A DNA stretch of 64,000 nucleotides from Hanstruepera marina (GCF_019880635.1 NZ_JAINVX010000004.1:248001-312000), one strand, 5' to 3'. Counted from the first letter of the stretch, positions 1-10,095 are shown. A program made the numbers and translations. The notes: generated by a model not told the origin, from the sequence alone.

Positions 1-164
1 TTTAACAATAATAGAATGACCGCAAATACTGTAATAAATCGTAGCACCAATAAATAATTATTAACGGACAATTTATGTTTCACCTTATATCTATACTGAA
101 AAAGCGCTACTAATAGCGCTATAATTCCAGATATTACAATATATAAGATTACTGTATTTGACAT
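1..164 (-). CDS. Membrane protein, N-terminal part only (runs off the window)
   Basis: An ATG at 164 (minus strand) opens a frame that stays open to base 1, giving the first 54 residues. Two hydrophobic stretches are visible, about residues 5-22 and 38-54, separated by a basic loop (YRYKVKHK), so this is an integral membrane protein. The start lies one base after the fabG stop codon, so it is almost certainly co-transcribed with fabG. The family cannot be fixed from this fragment. From memory, flavobacterial genomes often have a membrane-anchored VWA-domain protein next to fabG, but no VWA motif is inside the window, so that remains a guess. Confidence 0.6.
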   Translation of the reverse strand, partial: MSNTVILYIVISGIIALLVALFQYRYKVKHKLSVNNYLLVLRFITVFAVILLLL

Positions 165-165
165 T

Positions 166-912
166 TTATGTTAACATACCTCCATCTACATTTAAAGTTT
201 GACCAGTAACATAAGCAGACATATCACTTGCCAAGAACACACAAGCATTAGCTATATCTTCTGGAGTTCCACCTCGCTTTAACGGGATTGCTTCTCGCCA
301 TCCTTTCACGGTATCTTCATCTAGTTTGGCGGTCATTTCAGTCTCAATAAAACCTGGAGCAATAACATTGCTTCTAATATTTCTCGAGCCTAATTCTAAA
401 GCCACTGATTTGGAAAATCCAATAATACCTGCTTTTGAAGCCGCATAATTAGTTTGTCCAGCATTCCCTTTTACACCAACAACAGAACTCATATTTATAA
501 TTGATCCCTTACGTTGTTTTAACATAGTACGCTGTACGGCTTTGGTCATATTAAAAACAGATTTTAAATTCACTTCTATAACTGTATCAAAATCTTCTTC
601 GCTTATTCGCATAAGCAAATTGTCTTTAGTAATTCCTGCATTATTAACAAGCACATCTATACTTCCAAATTCAGCTACAACTGCATCGGCAAGTTCTTGA
701 GCTTCTTGAAAACTAGCAGCATTGCTCTTATACCCCTTTGCTTTAATACCTAAAGCGTTTAATTCTTTTTCTAATTCATTTGCTGCTTCAACAGAAGAGC
801 TATATGTAAATGCTACATTAGCACCTTGTTGTGCAAAAACTTGAGCTATCCCTCTACCTATTCCTCTACTAGCTCCAGTTATTATGGCTGTTTTACCGTC
901 TAATAATTTCAT
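166..912 (-). CDS. fabG: 3-oxoacyl-[acyl-carrier-protein] reductase
   Basis: This is the NADPH-dependent ketoacyl-ACP reductase of type II fatty acid elongation, a cytosolic short-chain dehydrogenase. The 248 residues match the family length. Visible are the cofactor loop TGASRGIG (residues 12-19), the NNAG motif (90-93), and the catalytic Ser143, Tyr156 and Lys160 (YAASK). It ends in the usual GQTLNVDGGM. The ATG at 912 sits about 28 bases below a good TTG-N17-TATATTTG promoter and is separated from sucD by a terminator, so it starts a new transcript that continues into the membrane protein at 164. Confidence 0.96.
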   Translation of the reverse strand: MKLLDGKTAIITGASRGIGRGIAQVFAQQGANVAFTYSSSVEAANELEKELNALGIKAKGYKSNAASFQEAQELADAVVAEFGSIDVLVNNAGITKDNLLMRISEEDFDTVIEVNLKSVFNMTKAVQRTMLKQRKGSIINMSSVVGVKGNAGQTNYAASKAGIIGFSKSVALELGSRNIRSNVIAPGFIETEMTAKLDEDTVKGWREAIPLKRGGTPEDIANACVFLASDMSAYVTGQTLNVDGGMLT

Positions 913-939
913 GTTTCAATGTTGAGATTGGTTGTTTGT

Positions 940-967
940 CAAATATAATAAATACAAGTTGCATCAA
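940..967 (-). promoter_or_regulatory. Bacteroidota-type promoter of fabG
   Basis: Read on the minus strand, TTG (967-965) is followed after exactly 17 bases by TATATTTG (947-940). This fits the Bacteroidota -33/-7 consensus TTG-N17-19-TAnnTTTG very well and is the best promoter seen in the window. The predicted start lies about 20 bases before the fabG ATG. Confidence 0.7.
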
Positions 968-970
968 ATA

Positions 971-1001
971 AAAAAACCTTACAAGATTTTGTAAGGTTTT
1001 T
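971..1001 (-). terminator. Intrinsic terminator after sucD
   Basis: A near-perfect hairpin with arms AAAACCTTACAA and TTGTAAGGTTTT and a loop of about four bases is flanked by A and T runs on its two sides. It lies 20 bases beyond the sucD stop and before the fabG promoter. It would end the long lpxD-to-sucD transcript and insulate fabG. Confidence 0.8.
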
Positions 1002-1020
1002 AACAGAATATTATAAGCTT

Positions 1021-1893
1021 TTAAGCTAAAACTTCAGCTACTTTCTTTCCTATTTCAGCAGGTGAATCCACGACATGGATACCGCAAGCTCTCATGATTT
1101 TCTTTTTAGCTTGAGCTGTATCATCACTACCACCCACTATAGCACCAGCGTGTCCCATAGTTCGCCCTGCTGGAGCTGTTTCGCCAGCAATAAAACCAAC
1201 TACAGGTTTTTTACTTCCGCTTTCTTTATACCAATTGGCAGCATCAGCTTCCAACTGACCGCCTATTTCCCCAATCATTACAACTGCTTCAGTTTCCGGG
1301 TCGTTAATTAATAATTCAACAGCTTGTTTGGTTGTCGTTCCAATAATTGGGTCACCACCAATACCAATTGCTGTGGTAATACCTAAACCTTGTTTTACAA
1401 CTTGATCTGCCGCTTCGTATGTTAGGGTTCCTGATTTAGAAACAATACCAACTTTTCCTTTTTTGAATACAAAGCCTGGCATAATACCAACTTTTGCTTC
1501 CTCTGGTGTTATAACACCTGGACAGTTGGGGCCAATTAAACGACAATTTTTATCTTTTATGTAATCTGAAGCAACAATCATGTCTGCAACAGGAATACCT
1601 TCTGTAATCGTAATAATAACTTTAATTCCTGCGTCTGCAGCTTCCATAATAGCATCTGCGGCAAAAGCCGGAGGAACAAATATTATAGTCGTATCAGCAC
1701 CTACTTTCTCCACAGCTTCCTGTACTGTATTAAAAACAGGCTTATCTAAATGGGTTTGTCCACCTTTACCAGGTGTTACTCCTCCTACTACATTTGTACC
1801 ATACTCAATCATTTGACCAGCGTGAAAAGTACCTTCACTACCAGTAAATCCTTGGACTATTATTTTTGAATCTTTATTAACTAAAACGCTCAT
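1021..1893 (-). CDS. sucD: Succinyl-CoA synthetase alpha subunit (ADP-forming)
   Basis: The alpha subunit of succinate-CoA ligase carries the CoA-binding Rossmann domain and the phosphorylated histidine of this TCA-cycle enzyme. The 290 residues are standard. [10 protein letters not shown] (15-24) binds CoA, GPNCPG (121-126) is conserved, and the active His248 lies in [12 protein letters not shown]. The beta subunit sucC is not in the window, so the two genes are separated in this genome. It follows the NTF2-like gene after 71 bases, a gap holding a palindrome and a -7-like box, so sucD may have its own promoter besides read-through from the lpx unit. Confidence 0.96.
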   Translation of the reverse strand: MSVLVNKDSKIIVQGFTGSEGTFHAGQMIEYGTNVVGGVTPGKGGQTHLDKPVFNTVQEAVEKVGADTTIIFVPPAFAADAIMEAADAGIKVIITITEGIPVADMIVASDYIKDKNCRLIGPNCPGVITPEEAKVGIMPGFVFKKGKVGIVSKSGTLTYEAADQVVKQGLGITTAIGIGGDPIIGTTTKQAVELLINDPETEAVVMIGEIGGQLEADAANWYKESGSKKPVVGFIAGETAPAGRTMGHAGAIVGGSDDTAQAKKKIMRACGIHVVDSPAEIGKKVAEVLA

Positions 1894-1922
1894 TTAAGTT
1901 TGATTTTTGTTGTTTTTTAATC

Positions 1923-1938
1923 GACTACAAAAGTAGTC
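1923..1938 (-). promoter_or_regulatory. Palindrome with embedded -7 box upstream of sucD
   Basis: GACTAC-AAAA-GTAGTC is a perfect 6+4+6 inverted repeat. On the minus strand it contains TACTTTTG, a match to the -7 consensus TAnnTTTG, 35 bases above the sucD ATG. No TTG is seen at the right distance upstream. No U-tract follows on the sucD-sense strand, so a terminator is less likely than a promoter/operator. Confidence 0.4.
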
Positions 1939-1964
1939 TTTTGCATACTATTTGTAAAAGTATT

Positions 1965-2372
1965 TTACGAATTTATTTTATTGAATGCATTTGAATTTAG
2001 TGTATCATTATCTGCAGGCTGACTCATTTCATAAACACGATAAATCTTATTATCTTTAATTTCAATAATGCACATATAGTGAGCCAATGGAATTTCTTCT
2101 TCAGTAGATTCTATTGTTCTTGCGTACAATGTATATCGTGTTGTTACTTGGTTTCCTTCTGACAATAGATGACTTAACTGAAATCTTAAACTATCATAAG
2201 ATTCTGTTACGCCCTTAAAAAAATTATAAACTCCTGAAAAATCGCGTTCACGAAATCCCATGCTACTATTCCAATATACCTTACAGTCTTGGTGATAAAA
2301 CTTTTCAATTAAGCCTAAATCATTTGCCAGATCGGATTCGTAAAAAGATTGTATTAATTTTTTAGGGCTCAT
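1965..2372 (-). CDS. NTF2/SnoaL-like protein of unknown function
   Basis: This 135-residue cytosolic protein looks like a cone-shaped NTF2-like fold: an N-terminal helix (IQSFYESDLANDL), the SnoaL-like phrase EKFYHQDCKVYW, and a curved sheet of four strands ending in IIEIKDNKIYRVYEMSQ. There is no clear catalytic set, so a substrate cannot be named. The ATG at 2372 directly abuts the stop codon of the LpxD-like gene, which ties it to the lipid A operon. Whether it acts in lipid A synthesis is unknown. Confidence 0.7.
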   Translation of the reverse strand: MSPKKLIQSFYESDLANDLGLIEKFYHQDCKVYWNSSMGFRERDFSGVYNFFKGVTESYDSLRFQLSHLLSEGNQVTTRYTLYARTIESTEEEIPLAHYMCIIEIKDNKIYRVYEMSQPADNDTLNSNAFNKINS

Positions 2373-3308
2373 TTATTTTTTATTTAATTTTTCCAATATT
2401 TCAGGAATCTTTTTAATTGATGCTATTTCTTTATATTTTGATCTAAAATCATCTGCAGGAGTACCAAAATAGCTTTTACCACCTTCTAGTGATTTACTGA
2501 CTCCTGATTGCGCAGAAATAACAGCCTTTGCTCCGATGGTAATTCCACTGGTCATTCCAACTTGTCCCCAAATGGTTACTTCATCTTCTATAATAACACA
2601 GCCAGCTATTCCGACTTGAGAAGCAATAAGACATTTTTTTCCAATTATTGTATCATGCCCTACTTGAATTTGGTTATCCAATTTAGAACCTTCGCCAATA
2701 GTAGTATCACCAGTTACACCCTTATCAATTGTACAAGCAGCTCCAATATGGACATGATCTTCAATTATTACACGACCTCCAGATAATAGTTGGTCAAAAC
2801 CTTCAGGACGGTTTTTGTAATAAAAGGCACTGGCTCCTAAAACTGTTCCTGCATGAATTGTTACATTATTACCTATAACCGTATCATCATAAATACTGAC
2901 ATTGGAATGTATAACACAGTTATCACCAATTGTAACATTATTTCCTATAAAGCAATTGGGTTGAATAACAGATCCTTTTCCAATTTTTGCTGAACTGGAA
3001 ATTGAAGAGTTTGATGATTGAAATGGTTTAAAGTGTTTGGTGAGCTTATTAAAGTCGCGAAAAGGATCATCACTAATCAATAATGCCTTACCGTCAGGAC
3101 AATCAACTTCTTTATTAATTAAAACAATAGTTGCAGCAGATTGCAAGGCCTTATCATAATACTTTGGGTGATCAACAAAAACAATGTCTCCAGGTTCTAC
3201 AACATGAATTTCATTCATGCCCAATACCGGAAAATTTTTATCACCAACAAAATCAACACTGATTAAATTGGCAATTTCTTGTAAAGTATATGCTTTTGGG
3301 AACTTCAC
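2373..3308 (-). CDS. LpxD-like acyltransferase, second paralogue
   Basis: This 311-residue protein has the two-part architecture of UDP-3-O-acylglucosamine N-acyltransferase: an N-terminal uridine-binding-like domain (about 1-100) and a left-handed beta-helix of hexapeptide repeats (about 103-285). It keeps a histidine (His218 in [12 protein letters not shown]) at the place of the LpxD catalytic histidine. It is clearly different from the canonical LpxD at 6160-7188 in the same operon and is about 30 residues shorter. It starts one base after the efp stop. It may acylate a second position or another nucleotide sugar. The family assignment is firm, the substrate is not. Confidence 0.85.
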   Translation of the reverse strand: MKFPKAYTLQEIANLISVDFVGDKNFPVLGMNEIHVVEPGDIVFVDHPKYYDKALQSAATIVLINKEVDCPDGKALLISDDPFRDFNKLTKHFKPFQSSNSSISSSAKIGKGSVIQPNCFIGNNVTIGDNCVIHSNVSIYDDTVIGNNVTIHAGTVLGASAFYYKNRPEGFDQLLSGGRVIIEDHVHIGAACTIDKGVTGDTTIGEGSKLDNQIQVGHDTIIGKKCLIASQVGIAGCVIIEDEVTIWGQVGMTSGITIGAKAVISAQSGVSKSLEGGKSYFGTPADDFRSKYKEIASIKKIPEILEKLNKK

Positions 3309-3309
3309 C

Positions 3310-3876
3310 TTATTCCTTAATACGTTCTTTGTACGTACCTTTTTCGGTTTCTATTTTTATTTTATCGCCTTCATTTATAAATAAAGGCACATTAACTTCA
3401 GCACCGGTCTCAACAGTTGCAGGCTTTGTAGCATTTGTAGCTGTATTCCCTTTTACACCAGGCTCTGTATGCGTTACTTCTAAAATCACACTCGCTGGCA
3501 TTTCTACAGAAAGCGGCATATTATCTTCTGAATTGATTAAAATAGTAACCACTTCGCCTTCTTTCATTAAATCGGGCCTATCTAAAGCAGCTTCCAATAA
3601 TCTAATTTGCGTATAATCTTCTTGGTTCATAAAATGATAGAATTCACCATCGTGGTATAAAAACTGAAACTTGTGGGTTTCTACACGAACATCATCAATT
3701 TTATGTCCTGCTGAAAAGGTGTTGTCAATAACTTTCCCTGTTGTTACACTTTTTAATTTTGTTCTTACAAACGCTGGACCTTTACCAGGCTTTACATGTA
3801 AAAACTCTATAATTTTATAAATATCATGATTATACCTGATGCATAATCCATTTCTAATATCTGATGTACTAGCCAT
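3310..3876 (-). CDS. efp: Elongation factor P
   Basis: EF-P binds the ribosome and relieves stalling at consecutive prolines. The 188 residues hold the usual KOW-like domain I and two OB domains. The loop that reaches the peptidyl-transferase centre is [10 protein letters not shown], with Lys32 at the position modified in other bacteria. No modifying enzyme gene (epmA, earP) is present in the window. It lies four bases after lpxA and one base before the lpxD-like gene, so it is embedded in the lipid A operon. Confidence 0.96.
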   Translation of the reverse strand: MASTSDIRNGLCIRYNHDIYKIIEFLHVKPGKGPAFVRTKLKSVTTGKVIDNTFSAGHKIDDVRVETHKFQFLYHDGEFYHFMNQEDYTQIRLLEAALDRPDLMKEGEVVTILINSEDNMPLSVEMPASVILEVTHTEPGVKGNTATNATKPATVETGAEVNVPLFINEGDKIKIETEKGTYKERIKE

Positions 3877-3880
3877 AAAC

Positions 3881-4666
3881 TTAATTTGATTTAAAATATC
3901 CTTTCATAATACCACGCTGCGAATCTTTAATAAATTGAAGAATTTCGTCACGTTCTGGAGTAGCTTCCATCTCTGCTTCAATAATTTCTGCAGCTTGGGT
4001 ATTGTTATAATTCTTTTGATAAAGTATTCTATATATGTCTTGAATCTCTCTAATTTTTTCTGTTGAAAACCCGCGTCGTCGCAATCCCACGGAATTAATA
4101 CCAACATAAGATAAGGGCTCTCGTGCTGCCTTAACAAATGGCGGCACATCTTTTCTTACTAATGAACCTCCTGTTACAAAGGCATGGTTACCAATTGAGC
4201 AAAACTGATGCACAGCGGTCATTCCAGCAAGCACAACAAAATCACCAACATTAATATGACCAGCCAAAGTGCTATTATTTGAAAAAATACAATTGTTCCC
4301 AACAATACAATCGTGAGCCACATGGCAATAGGCCATTATTAAGCAATTATTACCAATTACCGTTTTCATTTTATCGGTAGTACCTCTATTTATGGTCACA
4401 CACTCTCGAATAGTTACATTATCTCCTATTTCTACGGTTGTATCTTCGTCATTATATTTAAGGTCTTGTGGAACTGCAGAAATAACTGCGCCAGGAAAAA
4501 TATTACAATTTTTACCAATTCGCGCACCTTCCATAATAGTGACATTACTACCAATCCATGTACCCTCACCAATTACAACATTATTATGAATAGTTGCAAA
4601 AGGTTCTATAACGACATTTTTGGCAATTTTTGCTCCAGGATGTACGTATGCTAAAGGTTGATTCAT
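3881..4666 (-). CDS. lpxA: Acyl-ACP--UDP-N-acetylglucosamine O-acyltransferase
   Basis: LpxA transfers a 3-hydroxyacyl chain from ACP to UDP-GlcNAc, the first step of lipid A synthesis. The 261-residue protein is a left-handed beta-helix with many hexapeptide repeats up to about residue 190, then a helical C-terminus (RGFSTEKIREIQDIYRIL). His118 in YCHVAHDCIVGN corresponds to E. coli His125, the catalytic base. It lies 100 bases below lpxC-fabZ. That interval shows no convincing promoter or hairpin, so transcription probably continues from upstream. Confidence 0.96.
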   Translation of the reverse strand: MNQPLAYVHPGAKIAKNVVIEPFATIHNNVVIGEGTWIGSNVTIMEGARIGKNCNIFPGAVISAVPQDLKYNDEDTTVEIGDNVTIRECVTINRGTTDKMKTVIGNNCLIMAYCHVAHDCIVGNNCIFSNNSTLAGHINVGDFVVLAGMTAVHQFCSIGNHAFVTGGSLVRKDVPPFVKAAREPLSYVGINSVGLRRRGFSTEKIREIQDIYRILYQKNYNNTQAAEIIEAEMEATPERDEILQFIKDSQRGIMKGYFKSN

Positions 4667-4766
4667 TTTAGTAATTTTATTATTGATATATAGGAAAACA
4701 TATATTCGCCTATTAGTTTTTCAGAACTAACCCAAATTTTCACATTGGCTCTGTTCATTTGTTTGT

Positions 4767-6173
4767 TTATTTTACTTTTGAAATTTGTGCCATCAATTCT
4801 GCTTCAGCACATAATTTGCCATTAGCATATGCATAACCTTGCATATGGCAAATACCACGTCTAATAGGCGTTATTAAATCACATTTAAAAATCAAGGTAT
4901 CACCAGGCACCACTTTCTGCTTGAATTTAACATTATCTATTTTCATAAAGAAGGTTAAATAGTTTTCAGGATCTGGAACGGTACTTAATACTAAAATCCC
5001 TCCTGTTTGCGCCATAGCCTCTACTATTAGAACACCTGGCATGACCGGAGCCCCTGGGAAATGACCAGCAAAAAAAGGCTCATTCATCGTTACATTTTTA
5101 GTACCAATGACATGAGATTCACTTAACTCGAAAATTTTATCGATTAACAAAAAGGGTTGACGATGTGGCAACATAGCCATTATTTCATTCACATCTTTTA
5201 AAGGCTCTTGATTCAAATCGATATTTGGAACATGGTTACGGCGCTCATTTTTAATGATTTTAGACATTTTTTTTGCAAATTGCGTGTTGACAAAATGTCC
5301 GGGTTTGTTGGCAATAACCTTTCCTTTTATGGGTGTTCGTATAAGTGCCAGGTCACCTATTACGTCAAGCAACTTGTGCCTAGCAGCTTCGTTAGGGTGA
5401 TGTAACGTTAAATTATCCAGAATTCCGTTTGGTTTTACAGCAATATTGTCTTTTTTGAAAGCTACGCGTAATTTATCCATAGTTTCAGGTGATAACTCTT
5501 TATCTACATAAACTATAGCATTGTTCAAATCGCCGCCTTTGATTAACCCATGCTCCAACAACATTTCAATTTCATGTAAGAAACTAAAAGTTCTAGAATC
5601 TGAAATTTCGTCTTTAAATTCTGAAATATGTTTAATAGAAGCATTTTGAGTACCTAAAACTTTAGTGCCAAAATCTACCATAGTTGTAACTTGATATTCG
5701 CTAGATGGCATAACCAAAATTTCACTTCCTGAATCTTCATCTGTATACGAAATGACATCGGTTACTTCATAAACTTCGCGCTTTGCATCTTGCTCTACAA
5801 CTTCAGCTTTTTCTAATGCTTCAACAAAGAACTTTGAAGAACCATCCATTATTGGTGGTTCAGAAGCGTCAAGTTCTAAAATAGCATTATCAATATCTAA
5901 ACCAACCAATGCAGCTAAAACATGCTCACATGTTTGGATAGTAACACCATTTTTTTCTAAACAGGTGCCTCTTTGTGTGTTGGTTACGTAGTTAGCATCT
6001 GCTTCAATTATTGGACTGCCTTCTAAATCAATACGTTTAAAAGCAAATCCTGAATTTTCTGGAGCAGGTTTAAATGTTAACACAACATCTTTGCCTGTAT
6101 GTAATCCTACGCCTTTAAGCGACACATCATTTTTGATGGTCTTCTGCTTAATATCAGTATTAATTATTCCCAT
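4767..6173 (-). CDS. lpxC/fabZ: Bifunctional LpxC deacetylase / FabZ dehydratase fusion
   Basis: One 468-residue chain joins UDP-3-O-acyl-GlcNAc deacetylase (about 8-312) to 3-hydroxyacyl-ACP dehydratase (about 325-467). LpxC zinc ligands are His84 (TCEHVLAAL), His266 and Asp270 ([10 protein letters not shown]), with His293 as the likely general acid. FabZ has the [11 protein letters not shown] motif, catalytic His371 ([12 protein letters not shown]) and Glu385. The fusion is a known trait of Bacteroidota. Its start overlaps the lpxD stop by 14 bases, suggesting translational coupling. Confidence 0.97.
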   Translation of the reverse strand: MGIINTDIKQKTIKNDVSLKGVGLHTGKDVVLTFKPAPENSGFAFKRIDLEGSPIIEADANYVTNTQRGTCLEKNGVTIQTCEHVLAALVGLDIDNAILELDASEPPIMDGSSKFFVEALEKAEVVEQDAKREVYEVTDVISYTDEDSGSEILVMPSSEYQVTTMVDFGTKVLGTQNASIKHISEFKDEISDSRTFSFLHEIEMLLEHGLIKGGDLNNAIVYVDKELSPETMDKLRVAFKKDNIAVKPNGILDNLTLHHPNEAARHKLLDVIGDLALIRTPIKGKVIANKPGHFVNTQFAKKMSKIIKNERRNHVPNIDLNQEPLKDVNEIMAMLPHRQPFLLIDKIFELSESHVIGTKNVTMNEPFFAGHFPGAPVMPGVLIVEAMAQTGGILVLSTVPDPENYLTFFMKIDNVKFKQKVVPGDTLIFKCDLITPIRRGICHMQGYAYANGKLCAEAELMAQISKVK

Positions 6174-7188
6174 TTACTTTTTTTTCAATATCATTTATAG
6201 TTTTTGCCAATCGTGGTAGGTTTTTAAAATACACATAAGATTTATTGTAGTCGCCATAACCAAGAGCTGGAGAACCCTGTAAAACCTCATTATCTACTAC
6301 ATTTCTACCAATTCCAGACTGTGCCTGTATTTTTACATTATTGCCAATGGTAATATGCCCTACTATACCGACTTGGCCACCTATTTGGCAATTCTCGCCA
6401 ATTTTGGTTGAGCCCGCAATTCCGGTTTGAGCAGCTATAACGGTATTCTTACCAATTTCTACGTTATGGGCTATTTGAATTTGATTGTCTAATTTAACCC
6501 CACGTCTAATAATAGTTGACCCTAATGTAGCACGATCTATAGTTGTTGCAGCACCAATATCAACGAAATCTTCGAGTATTACATTACCTATTTGAGGCAC
6601 CTTATTATACTCACCTTTTTCGTTTGGTGCAAAACCAAAACCGTCAGCTCCAATTATGGCTCCAGAGTTAATTACACAATTCTTACCTACAACACACTCT
6701 GAATATATTTTAGCACCAGAAAACAAAATTGAATTATCACCAATTACTACGTTATCACCTATATAACTATTGGGGAAAATCTTTACATTGTCACCTATTT
6801 TGACATTGTCTCCTATAAATGTAAATGCCCCTACATAAATATTATCACCCAAAGTTGCTGATTCTGAAATTGACGTTGGATTGTCAATCCCTAACTTATT
6901 CAACTTAATCTGATTATAATACTCCAATAATTTAGAAAACGATTTATAAGCATCCTCAACTTTAATTAAAGTTGTTTCAAGTTCATGTTCTGGAACAAAG
7001 CTTTTGTTTACAATAGCAATTGAAGCTTTTGTAGTATATATATATTGTGTATATTTTGGATTAGCCAAAAAGGTCAAGGAACCTTCTGTTCCTTCCTCTA
7101 TTTTTGATAGTTTAGAAACTTCAACTTGTGCATTACCTACAATGTCACCTTCTAAAATACCTGCTATTTGTTCTGCTGTGAATTTCAT
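6160..7188 (-). CDS. lpxD: UDP-3-O-(3-hydroxyacyl)glucosamine N-acyltransferase
   Basis: This is the third acyl-transfer step of lipid A synthesis. The N-terminal uridine-binding domain (about 1-98) is followed by hexapeptide repeats forming a beta-helix; catalytic His241 lies in [13 protein letters not shown] start it at the ATG at 7188 (342 residues, [12 protein letters not shown]). A TTG at 7197 in the same frame would add three residues, but it is part of a TATTTTTG -7 box (7202-7195) and is probably not translated. It is the first gene of the unit running to sucD. Confidence 0.95.
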   Translation of the reverse strand: MKFTAEQIAGILEGDIVGNAQVEVSKLSKIEEGTEGSLTFLANPKYTQYIYTTKASIAIVNKSFVPEHELETTLIKVEDAYKSFSKLLEYYNQIKLNKLGIDNPTSISESATLGDNIYVGAFTFIGDNVKIGDNVKIFPNSYIGDNVVIGDNSILFSGAKIYSECVVGKNCVINSGAIIGADGFGFAPNEKGEYNKVPQIGNVILEDFVDIGAATTIDRATLGSTIIRRGVKLDNQIQIAHNVEIGKNTVIAAQTGIAGSTKIGENCQIGGQVGIVGHITIGNNVKIQAQSGIGRNVVDNEVLQGSPALGYGDYNKSYVYFKNLPRLAKTINDIEKKVNGNN

Positions 7189-7194
7189 TAGGAG

Positions 7195-7202
7195 CAAAAA
7201 TA
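7195..7202 (-). promoter_or_regulatory. -7 box of the lpxD operon; decides the lpxD start
   Basis: TATTTTTG on the minus strand matches TAnnTTTG and ends seven bases before the lpxD ATG at 7188. Transcription would then begin at or next to the ATG, giving a leaderless or near-leaderless mRNA. No TTG is seen about 17-19 bases further up, so this rests on the -7 box alone. Confidence 0.4.
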
Positions 7203-7213
7203 GAAAAAATGTA

Positions 7214-8443
7214 TCACATTTTATCTTTAGGGTAGCATATAAAATATTTAGTAACTGGTTTTGTGAGCGCTTTTAAGTTTAATTGATCTGAAGCCTTAAC
7301 AATATCTACAATTTTACCAGATTTATACAGGATATTAATATCCTGCGTACCTTGCTCGTAAGCTTGGTTTGAAATGGATCCTGAAAAAACAAAATAGCTG
7401 GCTTCATAATCTGAAATTCTGTATTCAGTTTTTAAGTTTTCAATATGCTTTGAAAGCTGTTTAGGCTTTATACTGTTCTTTTTAATTTTAATTTTCAACA
7501 GATGCCTATTGATTATCATTTCACTTAAATTACTTAAAACAAAATCCGGATGGTGCTGCCAAGCTTTCATAGCCGATATAATATCATAATCATCAAGTCT
7601 GGCAAACATTTTAAGTTCATCAGACTTAAAATTATCGAATGACACATCATGTTTTAAAAAATATGTCAATGGTTCACTAGAATCCAGTTCCACACCTTGT
7701 TTGGTTAATTCCTTGGCTCGTTGCAACATGCGTGTTAATAATTGTTCAGCCACCAAACCTGTTTTGTGCAAGTAAACCTGCCAATACATCAATCTGCGAG
7801 CCACTAAAAATTTTTCTACGCTATAAATTCCTTTTTCCTCTATCACCAAGGCATCATCAACCACATTAAGCATGGTTATCAAGCGTTCACTATTTATATT
7901 ACCTTCAGATACACCTGTATAAAAACTATCACGCTTTAAATAATCGGCTCGATCCATATCCAACTGACTCGATATTAGTTGACACAGAAACTTGCGATGA
8001 TAATCGCCCTTAAAAATAGTTATGGCCAGCGTTAAACTTTCGTTAAATTCACGGTTCAAATCCTCCATAAACAACAACGAAATCTGCTCGTGGGAAATGC
8101 CATTTACGATACTATGCTCCATGGCGTGCGAAAAAGGGCCGTGACCTATATCGTGCAATAAAATAGCTATATACAAAGCATTTTCTTCGTCATTGGAAAT
8201 GCTAACACCTTTAAAACGAAGTGTCTGAACGGCTTTTTGCATTAAATGCATACAACCTATCGCGTGATGAAAACGGGTATGATGAGCTCCAGGATATACC
8301 AAATATGACATGCCCATTTGTGAAATACGTCGCAGGCGTTGAAAATAATTATGCTCAATTAAATTAAAAATTACCGAATTGGGAATGGTAATAAAACCGT
8401 AAATTGGGTCGTTAAATATTTTAAGTTTGTTAGTTTTAAGCAA
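7214..8443 (-). CDS. HD-domain phosphohydrolase (dNTPase-like)
   Basis: A 409-residue cytosolic protein of the HD superfamily, related to dGTPase/SAMHD1-like hydrolases. The metal site is visible: RFHHAIG (57-63), then [18 protein letters not shown] with His97-Asp98, and [11 protein letters not shown] further on. The substrate is unknown. It begins with TTG at 8443: the frame is closed upstream by a TAG, and the conserved N-terminus [11 protein letters not shown] would be lost with the first ATG. A TATATTTG -7 box lies about 28 bases above this TTG. It is divergent from porX with only 36 bases between them. Confidence 0.88.
   Translation of the reverse strand: MLKTNKLKIFNDPIYGFITIPNSVIFNLIEHNYFQRLRRISQMGMSYLVYPGAHHTRFHHAIGCMHLMQKAVQTLRFKGVSISNDEENALYIAILLHDIGHGPFSHAMEHSIVNGISHEQISLLFMEDLNREFNESLTLAITIFKGDYHRKFLCQLISSQLDMDRADYLKRDSFYTGVSEGNINSERLITMLNVVDDALVIEEKGIYSVEKFLVARRLMYWQVYLHKTGLVAEQLLTRMLQRAKELTKQGVELDSSEPLTYFLKHDVSFDNFKSDELKMFARLDDYDIISAMKAWQHHPDFVLSNLSEMIINRHLLKIKIKKNSIKPKQLSKHIENLKTEYRISDYEASYFVFSGSISNQAYEQGTQDINILYKSGKIVDIVKASDQLNLKALTKPVTKYFICYPKDKM
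8404..8429 (+). promoter_or_regulatory. Possible porX promoter inside the HD gene
   Basis: TTG (8404-8406) followed after 15 bases by TAAGTTTG (8422-8429) resembles the Bacteroidota promoter with a slightly short spacer. It lies in the first codons of the divergent HD gene and would give a leader of about 45 bases for porX. Confidence 0.35.
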
Positions 8444-8470
8444 GTCTTTTAAATTCTATAATTACATAAA

Positions 8471-8478
8471 CAAATATA
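8471..8478 (-). promoter_or_regulatory. -7 box of the HD-domain gene
   Basis: TATATTTG on the minus strand matches TAnnTTTG, with a predicted start near 8464 and a leader of about 20 bases before the TTG start codon at 8443. This supports the unusual TTG start. Confidence 0.45.
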
Positions 8479-8479
8479 C

Positions 8480-10033
8480 ATGAACAATATAAATATTCTT
8501 TGGGTTGACGATGAAATTGATTTATTAAAGCCTCATATTATTTTTCTTCAACAAAAAAACTATAATGTTACAACATGCAAGAGCGGAACCGAAGCTATTG
8601 AAGTTTTAGACGATAAAACCTTTGATATTGTATTTCTGGATGAAAACATGCCTGGTCTAACCGGTCTTGAAACCTTAAACGAAATTAAGGCCAAACGCGA
8701 CACACTTCCTGTGGTTATGATTACCAAGAGTGAAGAAGAATACATCATGGAGGAAGCCATAGGCAATAAAATAGCCGATTATCTCATTAAGCCTGTAAAT
8801 CCCAATCAGATTCTTTTAAGTTTAAAAAAGAATTTAGACCACTCTCGATTAGTTTCCGAAAAGACAACTTCTAATTATCAGCAAGAATTCAGAAAAATTG
8901 CCATGGATTTAACTATGGTAAATAATTTTGAAGAGTGGGCCAACCTCTACCAAAAATTGATTTACTGGGAAATGCAATTAGAAGATATTGAGGATACGGG
9001 TATGTTTGAAATTTTAGAATCCCAAAAAACGGAAGCTAATACACAGTTCGGAAAGTTTATTGACAAAAACTACCCGAGCTGGTTTGAACCACATGTAGAT
9101 GCACCTACCATGTCGCATAATTTATTTAAAAACAGGGTCGTTCCCGAATTAAGCAAAGAACAACCAACATTATTGGTAGTAATAGATAACTTGCGCTATG
9201 ACCAGTGGAAAGCCTTTGAACCTATTGTAAACAACTACTACAAAAAAGAACAAGAGACTCCGTTTTATAGCATTTTACCAACAGCAACTCAATATGCTAG
9301 AAATGCTATTTTTTCAGGTTTAATGCCAGCCGACATGGAAAAAATGCACCCTAACCTATGGAAAAATGATACCGACGAAGGGGGTAAGAATTTACATGAA
9401 GCTGAATTTTTAGAGGCTCAAATGAAACGATTGGGATTAAACCACCTTAAACATGAATATTACAAGATTACCAATCTAAAAAACGGAAAAAAATTAGTTG
9501 ACAATTTCAAAGGACTAAAAGATAATGATCTTACTGTGGTTGTCTATAATTTTGTTGATATGCTTTCGCATTCTAAAACCGAAATGGATGTTGTTAAAGA
9601 ACTCGCCTCAAATGACAAAGCCTATCGCTCACTTACAACAAGTTGGTTTAAAAATTCACCATTACTTGAAATGATTCAACAAGCACAACAATTGGGCTTT
9701 AAATTAATTTTAACTACAGACCACGGGACCATAAATGTCAAAAATCCTTCTAAAATTATTGGTGACAAGGATACTAGTTTAAACTTACGCTATAAAACTG
9801 GACGCTCGTTAACTTATGAAGACAAGGATGTTTTGGTTGCTAAAGACCCAAAAAACATACATCTACCAACAATAACCATGAGCAGTTCGTTTGTGTTTGC
9901 TAAAAACGATTTGTTTTTTGCCTATCCAAACAACTATAACCACTATGTAAGTTATTATAGAAACACCTATCAGCATGGTGGTGTTTCATTAGAAGAAATG
10001 ATTATTCCATTTGTGGTTTTAAACCCAAAATAA
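8480..10033 (+). CDS. porX: PorX, response regulator with PglZ-type phosphatase domain, regulator of type IX secretion
   Basis: A receiver domain (about 1-125) carries the acidic pair Asp10/Asp11, phospho-acceptor Asp54 (FLDENMPG) and Lys104 (LIKPVN). After a helical linker, the rest is an alkaline-phosphatase-like PglZ domain with metal-site motifs VVIDNLRYDQW, VVYNFVDMLSH and TTDHGTINV. The 517-residue length and this arrangement are those of PorX, which with the kinase PorY and sigma factor SigP controls type IX secretion genes in Porphyromonas and relatives. PorY is not in the window. A type IX substrate is encoded nearby at 13027-16068. Confidence 0.93.
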   Translation: MNNINILWVDDEIDLLKPHIIFLQQKNYNVTTCKSGTEAIEVLDDKTFDIVFLDENMPGLTGLETLNEIKAKRDTLPVVMITKSEEEYIMEEAIGNKIADYLIKPVNPNQILLSLKKNLDHSRLVSEKTTSNYQQEFRKIAMDLTMVNNFEEWANLYQKLIYWEMQLEDIEDTGMFEILESQKTEANTQFGKFIDKNYPSWFEPHVDAPTMSHNLFKNRVVPELSKEQPTLLVVIDNLRYDQWKAFEPIVNNYYKKEQETPFYSILPTATQYARNAIFSGLMPADMEKMHPNLWKNDTDEGGKNLHEAEFLEAQMKRLGLNHLKHEYYKITNLKNGKKLVDNFKGLKDNDLTVVVYNFVDMLSHSKTEMDVVKELASNDKAYRSLTTSWFKNSPLLEMIQQAQQLGFKLILTTDHGTINVKNPSKIIGDKDTSLNLRYKTGRSLTYEDKDVLVAKDPKNIHLPTITMSSSFVFAKNDLFFAYPNNYNHYVSYYRNTYQHGGVSLEEMIIPFVVLNPK

Positions 10034-10095
10034 CTCCACGTAACGCAAAAAAATCCGATGAAATACACATTTTTTTAGTTTTTCTCAATTTTAAT

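Noticed and set aside
8480-10033. PglZ domain of porX as part of a BREX phage-defence system
   Set aside because: The receiver-plus-PglZ layout is that of PorX, and no brxC, pglX or other BREX gene is present.
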